Source of the DNA: Lophium mytilinum
Taxonomy: Eukaryota; Ascomycota; Dothideomycetes; Mytilinidiales; Mytilinidiaceae
DNA: 64,000 bases
NCBI GenBank assembly: GCA_010093605.1
Contig: MU004191.1
Location: 109,112-173,111, forward strand
Direction of reading: 5' to 3'
The notes beneath the pieces were generated by a model. That model had not been told where the DNA came from. It searched no databases and saw nothing but the letters and a program-made list of their open reading frames with translations. This document shows positions 1 through 10,997 of this stretch, one piece after another. The position numbers were made by a program, and so were the translations under genes. Every line of letters begins with the position of its first letter. Position 1 is the stretch's first letter.

Positions 1-714
1 TACGGTAATAAGAGAAGGTGGAGAGGCCTGACTAAGGGGTGGATGTGTTACACAGCATTTACAAGGTCGCTAACCACAGAATGTGAGAAGGGGTCGGAAT
101 CGGCGGCCTAATTAGGTAACGTGTCTACGCGAGGCAGGGAATAGCAGACGGCGTCAACCTTATGCAGTGATGCCCTGCTGCCGCCACCCAATGGCTTCCC
201 CGGATCCACACTGGCGACATTGGATCTGCGCGATGTGTCTGGGGGATCGCAACGGGGATGCGCCGTCGCACTGCCGGACCCCATCACTGGGCTCGCTTGC
301 CAAAGCTAAGGCACGCCGAAAAGTATATTTTACTGGATCTGCACTTCTCCTGCTTACGGCTGAATCGCAGCCCTGTTGAAATCTGCCGAAGGTTTGACTT
401 CTTGCGTTTGACAGTCTAGCCGACTCATGGAAGCCTTCTCAAAGGGAACCCCGCCGCTGGAAACGGCAAATTGTCAGAATCTCCCTAACGCACATGGCCT
501 CAGGGACCGCACTGTGCCCAAGGATCGATTATGCACAGAGTCATGTATCTGGAACTATGAGGCTTCCACACTTGCGCTACGAAGATCGCCTTTGGCCACG
601 AGGGAACTTATACTTCGGCATCTCTGACCTACGCGGCGGCGCTCAGTCTTTCGTTAAGTACTTTCTTCCACCAGCCTTCTGTCGTTTGCCAGGTCTGCCG
701 CTGCATTTTTCACA
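1..714. other. Intergenic, no gene seen
   Basis: I see no frame here that looks like a real protein. The last part is the promoter and 5' leader of the membrane protein gene that starts at 715. Short open frames on both strands have no family features. Confidence 0.5.
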
Positions 715-2137
715 ATGGCTTTCGAAAACCTGCAGCCCCTGGCGTATGGCATTTCTATAACGCTTTTCATACTGGGGACCGCGTCCATATTCCTGCGCCT
801 CTATACGCGAGGCTTCATCCTGAAAACGTTTGGCTGGGATGATGTAATGGCTGTATTTTTGCTGGTATGCACAAGCTAGAGATGATCGCACACTTTCCCT
901 GGCTGACATCTTGGTTGCAGCTGGTCAACACCGGCCAGCAAGTAATTCTCTTCATGTTCCTTCATCACGGCTGCGGCATGTAAGTCTAAAATCACCGCTC
1001 AGGTAGCTGGTGGCGTACTGACCTGGAAAGACACAAGCAGTTCCTCAATGCGGCGCAACTCCAGCAGATTACCAAGGTAATAGCCGTCTGCGTCCCGACC
1101 GTTTTCCACGACCTAACCGGGAACAGTGGCTCTTCGTAGAAGAAGTCTATTACTATTTCACGCACTGGGTCATCAAACAAGCCTTCCTACTCTTCTACCT
1201 TCGCCTGTCGCAGCGACCGAATTTCCAGCGAATGGTTTGGGTGACTATGGCCCTTAACACTGCCTTCTTGGTCATCAATTGGTAAAAGAGACTGCAGAAC
1301 TACCTCCTACAAGCATGATTACTGACGTGTACAGGCTTCTCGCGTTCTTGCAATGCACCCCATTCGACGCAATCTTCCACCCGGAGAACCACCCAGAGGC
1401 CCATTGCATGAACTCGCTCGTTCTCCTCATTATCCCATCCATCCTGGTACGATTCCCGCCTCCATCCCGCTCTATGTCTCAATGGGTCCCTCCCGCTTCT
1501 CAAAGCCATCAAAAGGGAACCCCTACTAACTCGGTCCGCGCAGAACATCATAACCGATGTGATCATCCTCGTCCTCCCCATACCCACCGTCTGGTCGCTG
1601 CAGATGTCGACACGGCGCAAGATCGGTGTCCTGGCCGTCATCGGCTTCGGCGGCGCCGCTGTCCTCATCTCCGGCTGCCGCATCATCATCCTCTATCAGC
1701 TCCACGTCTCCCCCGACACCCCCTACATCCTCGGCAAAATGGTCATCATCGCGGCGCTGGAGGTCGAGTTTGCCATCATGGCCGTTAACCTGCCAAGCGT
1801 CAAGGCGTTATGGAACAAGATGGTTGGTGGAGGGAGCTCGGCAGGGAGCGGCGCTGTGGGCTACTCCAGTGGGAACCGGAGCAAGGGCTACAAGCTATCG
1901 AGCTTTGAGCCCGGGAGCAGGACCGGGGGAGGGTCGAAGCTGGGCAAGTCGAGGGGGAGCTTCACCATTAGCAAACTGGATCGGGGCAGCGAGAGCGAGG
2001 AGGAGCTGTTCCGGCAGGCGGGTATGGGGGGGCAGATCAAGGTGACGACGAATGTGGCGATCACGAGTGATGATAAGGTGGCGGTCGGGGAGCTGGAGAG
2101 GCAGGATGGGCTGGATGCTGTAGCGCGGAGAGCTTGA
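715..2137 (+). CDS. Rhodopsin-domain (Pth11/SAT4-like) seven-helix membrane protein
   Basis: Exons by hand: 715-864, 921-979, 1007-1076, 1127-1281, 1335-1446, 1544-2137; all phases agree and give 379 residues. The protein starts MAFENLQPLAYGISI and shows about seven hydrophobic helices. It carries the hallmark order of the fungal rhodopsin-domain family: RLYTRGFILKTFGWDDVMAV after helix 1, KWLFVEEVYYYFTHW before helix 3, NIITDVIILVLPIP in the middle, and a helix-7 region EVEFAIMAVNLPSVKAL. A hydrophilic Gly/Ser-rich tail of about 110 residues follows, including an acidic SESEEEL patch. Some family members (Pth11) act as plasma-membrane receptors, others have no known ligand, so receptor function is inference. 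The third exon junction (intron 980-1006, only 27 nt) is the weakest part of the model. The gene ends about 600 bp before the RIP-mutated island. Confidence 0.85.
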
Positions 2138-2733
2138 GAGGCTATAGGAACATGAAGTGGTTTTGGGCGGGCAAAAGCATGGTTATTGCTATGAGTATCT
2201 GGGACTTCTAACGTGCGACGTATCGTCGCACTTTCACGCCTTCGTTATATGAATACTTTATAGATTTGATCAACTCTCATGAGTACTATAATGTGTAACT
2301 ACTATTCTTTCATGCACAAGTCTTAACGCGGGGTCGGAAGGGGCAGTACTCCCTTGAAGGGGCGCTCAAGGATACTCCTTCACTAGTGTCTATCGTGCCG
2401 GCGCTTGCGACCTGCTCGGGTTCGTCTTCGGCGTTCCTGGATCTTGCGGTGGTGGGACCGCCGATCAGTGATCTTTTATCTCTTCTTCAACTACGCCGCG
2501 CAGTTCCCTAGCTTCCCTCCCCTGATCACTCCGGGTTATCGGTACTTGCTAGAGACCGACCGTCCGCCATACTCTAACGACTCACGTCGGGCATCAACAT
2601 CATTCTCTCTTCGCGGCATGGGTATCTTGTGATTCTGCCGCCAAATGCCAAGAGATAGAAATTGTTGCGAGTGGCTTTCTCCCGTGCGTACGGTAGGTTG
2701 CGAGTGGCTCTCCCCCGTGCATATGGCGTTCAG
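2138..2733. other. Intergenic between membrane protein gene and transposon
   Basis: This holds the 3' end of the upstream gene and normal-composition sequence up to the transposon end at 2734. Apart from a two-copy direct repeat at 2664-2728 I see nothing. Confidence 0.5.
2664..2728. repeat. Two-copy ~33-bp direct repeat beside the transposon
   Basis: Units at 2664-2696 and 2697-2728 both begin gttgcgagtggct and both contain cccgtgc. The second unit differs mainly by C-to-T type changes (gcgtacgg versus gcatatgg), as RIP would leave. The pair ends only a few bases before the left end of the transposon. Confidence 0.7.
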
Positions 2734-2815
2734 TATAGCGGTTTTTCTCCCTCACCCACACGGCTGCCTACACGCCGCCCACACCCCGCACGGGCTAGCT
2801 CGCCCGTGAGAGGAA
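2734..2815 (+). repeat. Left terminal inverted repeat of the transposon
   Basis: The first 18 bases match the reverse complement of the right end exactly. After one mismatch CACCCACACG also matches, then ACACGCC, and further in both ends carry GCACGGGC. Composition is normal GC-containing DNA, unlike the RIP-mutated inside. Confidence 0.8.
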
Positions 2816-3600
2816 AGGTTGGTGTTGAGGCCCCTGTACGCCACTAAATTAACACGTTAGCACGGAAATGAAGGGGCTTATACAACTCCTTTATAAATTA
2901 GTGGGTAGTGGGCGGCTTATCTATAACGTAGGCAGCTTACCTATATAAAGAGAAGGCCGTATAAGGTTTAGTAGAATAATGTAGTAGCTTAGCATATAGG
3001 TAGAATTAATATTATATGCATTATATATTAACGCGTTATGTATACTATTTAAATTTACACCTATATTTTTATTAGTATAAGTTCTTATAGTAATTTAAAT
3101 AATCTAAAACAGCCGCTATATACAGGGCGTAACCCGTATATACCTATAGCTACCTAATTACCTCCTCTTTACCTTACGCAGCCGGTATATAATCCTTCTA
3201 CGCCTTTTAGCTAGCAGCCTTAGGCCCGTAGGCTGCCTTAACCTTAGGCCCGTGGCCTACCTTAACCTTAGCTATAAGGCCCCTCTTCTATCTATAATAG
3301 TATAGGCTATAAGTATAGTAATATATATAATATTATACTATAGAATTTAAGTCCTCTATAGAGATAGTAGTAGTACGCGCTATAACTATACTATAATAAT
3401 AGTTAGCTAAAAGTATATATAATCTCTTTATTACCTATTACTTTAACGCTTATAAGCTTACTAGCCCTAACGCTGCCGCTATATTATAAGATGTATTAAA
3501 CTTATCTAGTTTCTCTCTAGTATATTCTATAGTTAACTACTATATTAACGCCCTTACGGCCGCCTATTATAATAGCTTTATTACCGCTAGTTCTAGTTAT

Positions 3601-3672
3601 AGAACTGTGCGCGCTATAGGCTATAGAACTAGGCGCGCCTTAGGCTGCGGAACTAGGCGCGCCTTAGGCTGC
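3601..3672. repeat. Three-copy 24-bp tandem repeat inside the transposon
   Basis: Units start at 3601, 3625 and 3649. Units 2 and 3 share gaactaggcgcgccttagg and differ only in the first base or two. Unit 1 differs mostly by C/T type changes. A fourth, more divergent partial copy follows at 3673. Confidence 0.75.
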
Positions 3673-6469
3673 AAAAGTAGCTGCGCTAAAGGGTAAAGGA
3701 AAGGCTACACTATAGAGAAAGAGAAAAGAGAATAGAAAGGCTATAGAGAATAATAGTAAGGCTAAGAAAACTAAAGAGAATAAGCCTATAATAATAGATA
3801 ATAATAAGAAGAATAAGAAGGAGGACCTACCTTCTTCTACCCCTGCTAAAATAGCAGCGCTAAAGAAATAAGCTACTGCTAGAAAGGCCGCTAAGGTACC
3901 TATAGATAAGGACGTTGCACTAGTTACTAGCTATATTTAGGAGTTTTATATAACTACACGCGGAAAGTAGAAGACGCGTAGTAAAGCTATAGAGTAGAAA
4001 GATAGCCTTAAGCTAAAGGTAGCTACTTTCTTTATTGCCCGCAAGGAGCTATATATAAAGGCTAAGAGTAATAAGGCTTTCTATAGAGATATAATAGTAG
4101 AATATAAAAAGAAAATAGGGTTTAAACCTATAAACCTCTACTATATAATTTTTAGCTAGAAAAATAGTATAGGTTTAGATGGTAAGTAGATCTACTTAAA
4201 GGGCTAAATTAGGCACTAAGAGGCCTATCTTATAGGCTAGAATAAAGGTATAGGGCGTAAGAATCCTAATTAATTTAACGCGCGCGTAGATAATATTATT
4301 GTAATAGTAAACTAGAAAGCTTTAGATAAAAAGAAATTAATAGAAGAGCTAGATAAAGAGAAGAGAGAGAAGAATAAGGTAGCTATTAGCTGCCTCTAGC
4401 GCGTGGTAAAGAGGAAGAGAGAAGAGAAAAAAAATAGAGAGAGATGTATAGTGCTGTATACTAGTATAAACCTAGATACTTCTTACTATTAAGCTATAGT
4501 AGATGCTTAGTATTCTATAAAGGCTATAAACTAGCTATTTAACCGCTATTTTAATACTATAGCGTCTTAAGAGGCTATTTAATATAAAGAGAGAAAGAAG
4601 GAACTAGAAATAAGGCGCCGTAAGCTTAAACTTTATAAGAGAATAGTTTCTAGGCCGGCTAATATTGCTAGGCTTTACTAGGAGATATAGAAGGACTATG
4701 CTAAGTAGTAGAAGGTAAATAACAACCTACAGGCGATAATAAGGCAGCTATTAGAGCGCGGAGGTAGGTAGAACGGGTAGTAGGTTAGTATAGAAGGTTA
4801 GGTTTAAGTATATTAAAAGAGCTTTAATAAAAGAATCTAACTAATTAGTAGCTACTAAGCTAGGTAGGTGCAAGAATAAGGTTTAGGTAATAGTAGGTAG
4901 TAGTAGGTTTAGCAAGAATCTATGCGTTCTAATTAGTAGAGTTTAAATTAAGTAAATTACTAAGAGGCTATTAGTATATACTAGCGTAATTTTAATACTT
5001 CTATTCTATTCTATAGCCTAGAAACTACCTACTTTCTATATACTACCTATTTTTCTATATATAACCTATTTCCTATATACTACCTATTTTCTATAGCCTT
5101 ATTCTTAGGCCTATTTTCTACTACTTCTACACCTAGATACTCTATTATAGACAGCAGCTCACACTTAAATTACTTTACAATTAGATCTATTATACCCTAG
5201 AGGCACGTTAAAATATTATAGAAGAGTACTAACACTATAAAATACGCGGCAAGAGGCTAGCTACTATACTAGAGGCTCTATTTAAGGTAATTATAGGTAA
5301 ATAGCTATTTAATCTTTCTAAAGGTATTCTCTACTATAATTCTAGCGCTACTAAGCTTATAATTTAACTATAGTTACTTATATATTAACTATTTAAACCC
5401 TCTCTAGTTACTCTATAGAGGAATATAACTATAGCTCTCTCTATATATATTATTACTATATAAATACAATATAGGCTTACTAATAAAGATATTCTAGAGC
5501 CTCTTAATTACTTCTAATTATAAATAGATATCCTAGTTATTACTTAGCGCTAAGAAGAGTATAGATATATAAGAAGCAAGTCTATCTAGTATTATAATTA
5601 ACTAATACTTTAGCCTATTTCCTTTATAATATCTAGAGTATATAGTAAGCTAGCACTAACTATCCTTAGGTCTATAGAATCTAAAGAAAGTACTATCTAT
5701 AGAGCCCTATACTTACCCTCTACTATACCTCTACCTCTAGAGAGCTCTAGTATACCTCTTAAGTATTATATACTTATTAAGCTAAGGCCTCTAATATAGT
5801 AGGTCCTTCTACTTATTATATAGCCGCTTAATTAAGCTATTAAAAACCTCTAATATCTAGAATCTACTCCGCCCTATACGCATTATATATAAGTAGTACC
5901 TCTCTAGGTATACTAGGCGCTTAGCTATAGTATATATTACTTTTTTAGGTATAGTAGAGTATATATTAAACCTTATCTTTTTATCTATATTAAATAATAT
6001 AGGTGCTAGCTATTAAATTTTATATAGGCGGAACCTAATAAACTATTAGCCGCGGTATTAAAATAGGTAGGCTGTAATATATATATAGTAAGGCTATATA
6101 GCCTTACTATATATATACTTACTAGGTCTCTTAATAGTAAACCTCCTTATTTATATTATTAAGATTCTACTTAAAATAAGGCGTTTAGAAGTGCACACGC
6201 CTATCTAGAGCTTAAATACTACGCTAAGCCTTATAGAGTTAATCTTCCTATTAATTTAAGGCTGCCTAAAGTAGTAGAAACCTGTTATTAAACTTATTAT
6301 TACTTATCCTTATAAAAAACCTTAAAAAACCAAATTTTCTATAGTAATTTCTTAGCCGCGGAACCTTAGCTAAAAATCCCTCTAATATTGCCCTTTTTAG
6401 CTAGCTAAATTGCAGGGACCCCCTCGCTATATTCCTTGTATACTAAATACGTGGCTAACCTCAATTTGT

Positions 6470-6553
6470 ATAGGCGTTACGCCCGTGCGAGGCCGCCAGG
6501 CCTCATCGGGCGTGTGGGCAATCTCGTGTGGGTGTGGGAGAAAAACCGCTATA
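6470..6553 (-). repeat. Right terminal inverted repeat of the transposon
   Basis: Reverse complement of the left end: ...GGGAGAAAAACCGCTATA closes the element at 6553. The TA at 6552-6553 is taken as one copy of the target duplication. Confidence 0.8.
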
Positions 6554-8711
6554 GTATCACACCGTTTGCTGTCAGTTCGGAGAGAAGTCTAGCTGGAACT
6601 TTAATATTGGTGCGGCGCGATGACTCAGTGTATTGAGTGAATGACTCGTGGCACCAGATCCCTAACTCGTAGTGAATATTAACTTCATGACTACTTCATG
6701 ACACATCCCGCTTGCCGCTTTTCGCAGTCGAAAAGGTCAATCTTTGGTAGGCTAATGAGGTGAACCGTGGTTTGAACGGATAGGCGGTTGATAATTCATT
6801 CAGCGGGCGGATGAGGATCTCTAAAGCGACGTCGCTGTCAATCCAGTCCAGTCCGAGGGTTTGCAGTCTTCAATGTCTTTGTGGTCCGGATCTCGTTAGA
6901 GAAATGGTCCAGAATTGCGTGTCATCGGGGTGGAAAGAGTTCGTAGGTTGAAAGTGAACTCACCCCTCGCCGCTGCTCCTCATTCTGCCACACTAAGACA
7001 CCGCTTTTCGAAGTATACACGTCATCCCATCACTCCAAATCATCCGCCGTCTGAAATACGACTGATCAGCATTTCAGACAGCCGAATTCAGTGAAGGTCA
7101 ATCGACGCCTCTAGAAACTTCAACTCGCTGGGCTAAGAACGGGACTGATAGTCGCATTACTGCCTACACTACACTACATAGGTGGGATTTCGTGCTGAAA
7201 GAATATCAGCCTTCAATCTTCTCAACATTCAAACCTTCAAACTTTCAGACTTTCAGATCTTCGCCCGTTTTGTGAGACCCTTTCTCCTAGCATTATATCT
7301 CGCTCTTACTAATGTGCACAACATGATGTTTCTTCTTTTCGATCACTTATCTCTCTGCTTGCGAACGTGATAGGTTCAGGCGTCCAGACTGGGTCATAGC
7401 CAGAGCGCTTGCCGTTGCTGAAGCCACTGATACGATGCAGGCCACGAGAACAAAAGGACGAGGAGTGGTTTCTTGACGCCTTCGAGAAACCATTCTGACC
7501 TATTCTAGTTGAGCGGGCGTGTAAAAGCGTGGTACAGAGACATTTTAGGTTTCTTAGCGTTTTTCAAACCGTCAAGGAACGTTCGGGAAACTTGCGAACA
7601 GTTTCACAAGTTGGCAGGCTTCGAGAATGTGCATCGAATAAGCATTTCTTCGTAGAGAATAGCGAACGAGCGTTCGCCTCTGCTTGCCTTAGTACCATGC
7701 GTTCAGCCCGAATTTCCTTGGCAACGCTCACCTGCCGCACTAGGAGAATGGAACTTCGACCTACCATATTACGTATACCTGCTAATATACATTTGACGGC
7801 ATTTGTCGTTGGTGAGGGTACTCAGGATGAGCCTAGTTGATCTTGGAGAGAAGCTGAAAAACCCCGCTGCATGAGAAGGTGTATAAAACGGATACCATAG
7901 AAGGGCTTCCTACTGATAAGCTCCTCATAAGAACCCAGTTCCTAACACCAGATCCTTCCGCCTAGACCGCGGAAGATGCCGCCGCTGCGGCGAAGACGGG
8001 CTAGAGTAGGGTTTGAAACGGCATAACTACTCGCCCCTCGCAAGGCTTAGAGCCATCCGTTGAAGAGATTCGAGCACGTGCGTGACTGGAGACGTCGCTT
8101 TCATACTGATGCAGCGGAAATTTAGAGAGGGGTGAGTGCAGAAAAGGAGAGAAGAATACAAAATGGAACGGAAAAAAGACAGCGAAGAAGAAGAGCGCAG
8201 GAGAAGGACGTTGGCTCCGGACTCATCGAAAGAGCGATGCGGCTGGTGCTCAATGTGGAAATGGATATAGTGTGTCTTGCGTGTTCCAACCTGTGCTATA
8301 TGAGCTTGTGTTCTGTCTTTATCGATTCCTTCAGGGCAAATCACATGGAATCGGATTTCTCTGATAGAGTTCCGGAGGTATTCGACGACGCGATGGCCGC
8401 CCCGCTCGTCTAGCAACGTGAACTCTTAGATGTCGTTACGCGGCGACACAGGGCTCCTACAGCACTGGAAAATGTCAGACAGATACTAGAACTTGTCTCG
8501 TTAAATGCGTCGTAATGGATGGACGCCGGGCGATCGTCAAGCACAGAATAGAATAGCCCATCCAAGATATTGTATTAGCAGTGAGCCTTCATATATCAGA
8601 GTTGAATACATTATACATCTCTTCTTCGCGACGCCTATTCCCCTCCTCTACATCTTCCTTGATTACCAACCCCAAGCGCCCTTCCCCAAAGGGCCACTTC
8701 TTTCCAATCCC
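6554..8711. other. Intergenic, about 2.2 kb, no gene seen
   Basis: Base composition returns to normal right after the transposon end. Overlapping open frames on both strands at about 8030-8415 have no recognisable features and the + strand one lacks an ATG, so I do not call them. The last part is 3' flank of the gene on the minus strand. Confidence 0.5.
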
Positions 8712-10997
8712 CTACTTCTTCCCGTAACCACCCGACGACGAAGTGCAGACGCCGTCCGTGGGAACAATTGTAAAGGCATCCCACATATACCCATTGCTGC
8801 TGACTACACTGGTCGCTGTAATTGCGAGCGCGGCAGTATCGCTCGCCGCCGTGAAAGTGAAGGAATACTGATACCACTGAGTATCCGGAACGGAAGGCGA
8901 AGTCCACACGGCAATACCGTCGACTGAAATTGCGACTTGGCCATTCGTGTTTCTCCGCTGCCAGAATGTCACGGTGTATTCAACGCCCTCTGTTACGTCT
9001 TCAATAGTGTTGCCGAAGGTGACACTACTTCCAGTGCTGTAGGTGGCGGCGTATCCAACATGTGAGCCGTCCTTGGACCCGGAAGTGCCTTGAGACAAGG
9101 ATAAAGCGAGATACGGAGCGGTACCGCCAGAATTATATTGGCTAATTTTGGCCCAATCCGGAGTAGTAGCACCGGGATTTTCGAAACTTGCGTCGTTAAT
9201 CAGTCCGCAGCCGGTTGGAGTCGGGGCAGAAGAAGATGTGCTGGATGCCGCCGCAGAAGTTGTTGAGGAGACATCGGTCGTGGATGCCGCCGCAGAACTT
9301 GATGAAGAGATATCGGTGGTGGATGCCGCCGCAGAAGTTGTTGAGGAGACATCGGTCGTGGATGCCGCTGCAGAACTTGTTGAGGAGATATCGGTGGTGG
9401 ATGCCGCCGCAGAGCTACTTGAAGAGACATCGGTGGTGGATGCCGCCGCAGAGCTAGTTGAAGAGACATCGGTTGTAGATGCCGCCGCAGAGCTTGTTGA
9501 GGAGATATCGCTGGTCGAGGACTGGACGACGGTCGTTGAAGAGACTGCTCCGCAGAAATCAACCATCTCAGCGCCCAAAATTGCGCTGTCGTACACCTCA
9601 TTCGTAACTGAGTCTTTCATGTAACAAAAGCTAGGTCCACCGTTGGTTCCTGGAAGCCAAGAAACAGCGATACAACCAGAATCCTCAGCGCAAGCCGCAA
9701 TACATCCGTCCAGGCTTTCAATGACCTGTGGGCTGTTCGCATTATCCGCTCCATAGTAGTTCGTTCCGCAGCTAATAGACCAATAGGTGCCGGATGACAC
9801 AACACAGTCGCTGGTGGGGCAAGGGGCTGGTGTAGGGGTTGTGGCTGGGGTGCTGGAAGTAGAAGTCGTGGTAGACGCCGCGGCAGAGGACTCGACAGTA
9901 CTGGACGCCGCGGCAGAGGACTCGACGGTGCTGGACGCCGCAGCAGAGGACTCGACGGTGCTGGACGCCGCAGCAGAGGACTCGACGGTGCTGGACGCCG
10001 CAGCAGAGGACTCCACAGTGCTGGATGCCGCAGCAGAGGATTCGACCGTGCTGGATGCGGCCGCAGAGGACTCGACAGTGCTGGACGCCGCAGCAGAGGA
10101 CTCGACAGTGCTGCTATATGCGGCGGCAGAGGACTCGACAGTGCTGCTGGATGTCGCAGCAGAGGATTCGACAGTGCTGCTGGATGCAGCGGCAGAACTT
10201 GTTGAGGATTCGATTGTCGAGGTTGGGTAGACGATCGATGATTCTGACACTGACGAGGAAGCTGGGGCAACGGAAGAGGATTGCGTCACAACCGAGCTAT
10301 ACGGTGTATAGACGGCGGAGCTCTCGTACACGGGAGAGGACGAAGACTTGCTAGAAGTGCTCGATGATTTACATGGCGTGGAAGAAGAGACAGCATATGC
10401 TTTGGCGGACGCTGAAGACTTGACCGAGAGTTTCGGTGAAGTGCCGAAGGTGCTTGACGACTTGCAAGGGGTCGAGCTGGATTTGTGCGCAGACGTGCTC
10501 GAGACCTTCTTAGTGCTCGAGACCTTGTACGGGTGGTAAGCAGCTTTAGAGCTAGAGCTGTGGACAGGCTTCGGTTTCGGATGGGCAGGCTTCGGTTTCG
10601 GAAGGACAGAGTAGCCATAGGACTGCGAGATGGTGTATTTATCGTGGCCGTGGCTATAGCCGTGATTGGTTGCATGAGCGGGGCCCAAGCTCTCGCTGTA
10701 GAAGGTGCAGTACAACCCTTCAGGCTTGGAGTTCTTGGAAACGACGTATGAGTTGAAGAAGTGGCATTTCTTGTCGGAGCTGCATGCACTGGCACATGTG
10801 GATGAACAAGCGGCTGGTTTCTTGGAAAAGGCATGATACTCTTGGCCAACGTAAGAGCTGTGGCCGTAGGTGGAAGGGGCATGGATAGCGCCCGGGAGGA
10901 TTTGGGGTGCGGAGTATCCGTTGATCTTTTCAGGATATGGTCGAGGGCTCGCACAGGCAAGGCCCGCGAGGGCGGACAGGAACACGATGGATTGCAT
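8712..10997 (-). CDS. Secreted Ser/Thr-rich adhesin-like protein with Cys modules and C-terminal CBM-like domain
   Basis: Single exon, 761 residues. The start MQSIVFLSALAGLACA is a clear signal peptide. Residues about 60-110 form a Cys-rich module of PAN/apple type (CSSTCASACSSDKKC, then a closing C). A long Ser/Thr region follows with about ten copies of a 10-11 residue unit (SSTVESSAAA). A second PAN-like module has CGTNYYGAD, CIAACAEDSGCIAVSW and closing Cys residues. Next come seven copies of a 13-residue SSAAASTTDVSS-type unit. The last ~160 residues (CGLINDASFENPG to MWDAFTIVPTDGVC) look like a carbohydrate-binding beta-sandwich of the CBM4/9 or galactose-binding fold, as in many fungal wall proteins. 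It is probably exported, heavily O-mannosylated and wall-associated. There is no GPI signal; it ends SSSGGYGKK. Ligand and exact role are unknown. Confidence 0.85.
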   Translation of the reverse strand: MQSIVFLSALAGLACASPRPYPEKINGYSAPQILPGAIHAPSTYGHSSYVGQEYHAFSKKPAACSSTCASACSSDKKCHFFNSYVVSKNSKPEGLYCTFYSESLGPAHATNHGYSHGHDKYTISQSYGYSVLPKPKPAHPKPKPVHSSSSKAAYHPYKVSSTKKVSSTSAHKSSSTPCKSSSTFGTSPKLSVKSSASAKAYAVSSSTPCKSSSTSSKSSSSPVYESSAVYTPYSSVVTQSSSVAPASSSVSESSIVYPTSTIESSTSSAAASSSTVESSAATSSSTVESSAAAYSSTVESSAAASSTVESSAAASSTVESSAAASSTVESSAAASSTVESSAAASSTVESSAAASSTVESSAAASSTVESSAAASTTTSTSSTPATTPTPAPCPTSDCVVSSGTYWSISCGTNYYGADNANSPQVIESLDGCIAACAEDSGCIAVSWLPGTNGGPSFCYMKDSVTNEVYDSAILGAEMVDFCGAVSSTTVVQSSTSDISSTSSAAASTTDVSSTSSAAASTTDVSSSSSAAASTTDISSTSSAAASTTDVSSTTSAAASTTDISSSSSAAASTTDVSSTTSAAASSTSSSAPTPTGCGLINDASFENPGATTPDWAKISQYNSGGTAPYLALSLSQGTSGSKDGSHVGYAATYSTGSSVTFGNTIEDVTEGVEYTVTFWQRRNTNGQVAISVDGIAVWTSPSVPDTQWYQYSFTFTAASDTAALAITATSVVSSNGYMWDAFTIVPTDGVCTSSSGGYGKK
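9244..9516 (-). repeat. Coding minisatellite, seven 39-bp units
   Basis: Units start every 39 bp at 9244, 9283, 9322, 9361, 9400, 9439 and 9478. All begin gatgccgc and end near atcggtggtg on the + strand. They encode a 13-residue Ser/Thr/Ala unit in the adhesin-like protein. Differences are few and often silent, which suggests recent homogenisation. Confidence 0.9.
9871..10176 (-). repeat. Coding minisatellite, eight 30-bp plus two 33-bp units
   Basis: Eight 30-bp units start at 9871, 9901, 9931, 9961, 9991, 10021, 10051 and 10081, each near ctggacgccgcagcagagga. Two 33-bp variants follow at 10111 and 10144. They encode SSTVESSAAA-type units in the adhesin-like protein. The low divergence predicts length variation between isolates. 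Confidence 0.9.

Larger units (their letters stand above)
2734..6553. mobile_element. RIP-degraded TIR DNA transposon, family not assigned
   Basis: Both ends read TATAGCGGTTTTTCTCCC inward as inverted repeats. If TA at 2734-2735 and 6552-6553 is the target duplication, the element starts TAGCGG and ends CCGCTA, as in Tc1/mariner/pogo-type elements. The inside is extremely rich in TA, while CpG steps such as gcgcgc survive. That is the expected trace of C-to-T change at CpA (RIP). A Lys-rich coding stretch is still readable between about 3700 and 4800 on the + strand, but TAG/TAA codons occur throughout, mostly where CAG/CAA would be expected. I cannot name the transposase. The length of about 3.8 kb is long for Fot1/pogo, so an internal insertion or another superfamily is possible. 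Confidence 0.75.

Noticed and set aside
8027-8416. Overlapping open frames on both strands
   Set aside because: The + frame begins with GTG, not ATG; neither protein shows a domain, signal peptide or splice context.
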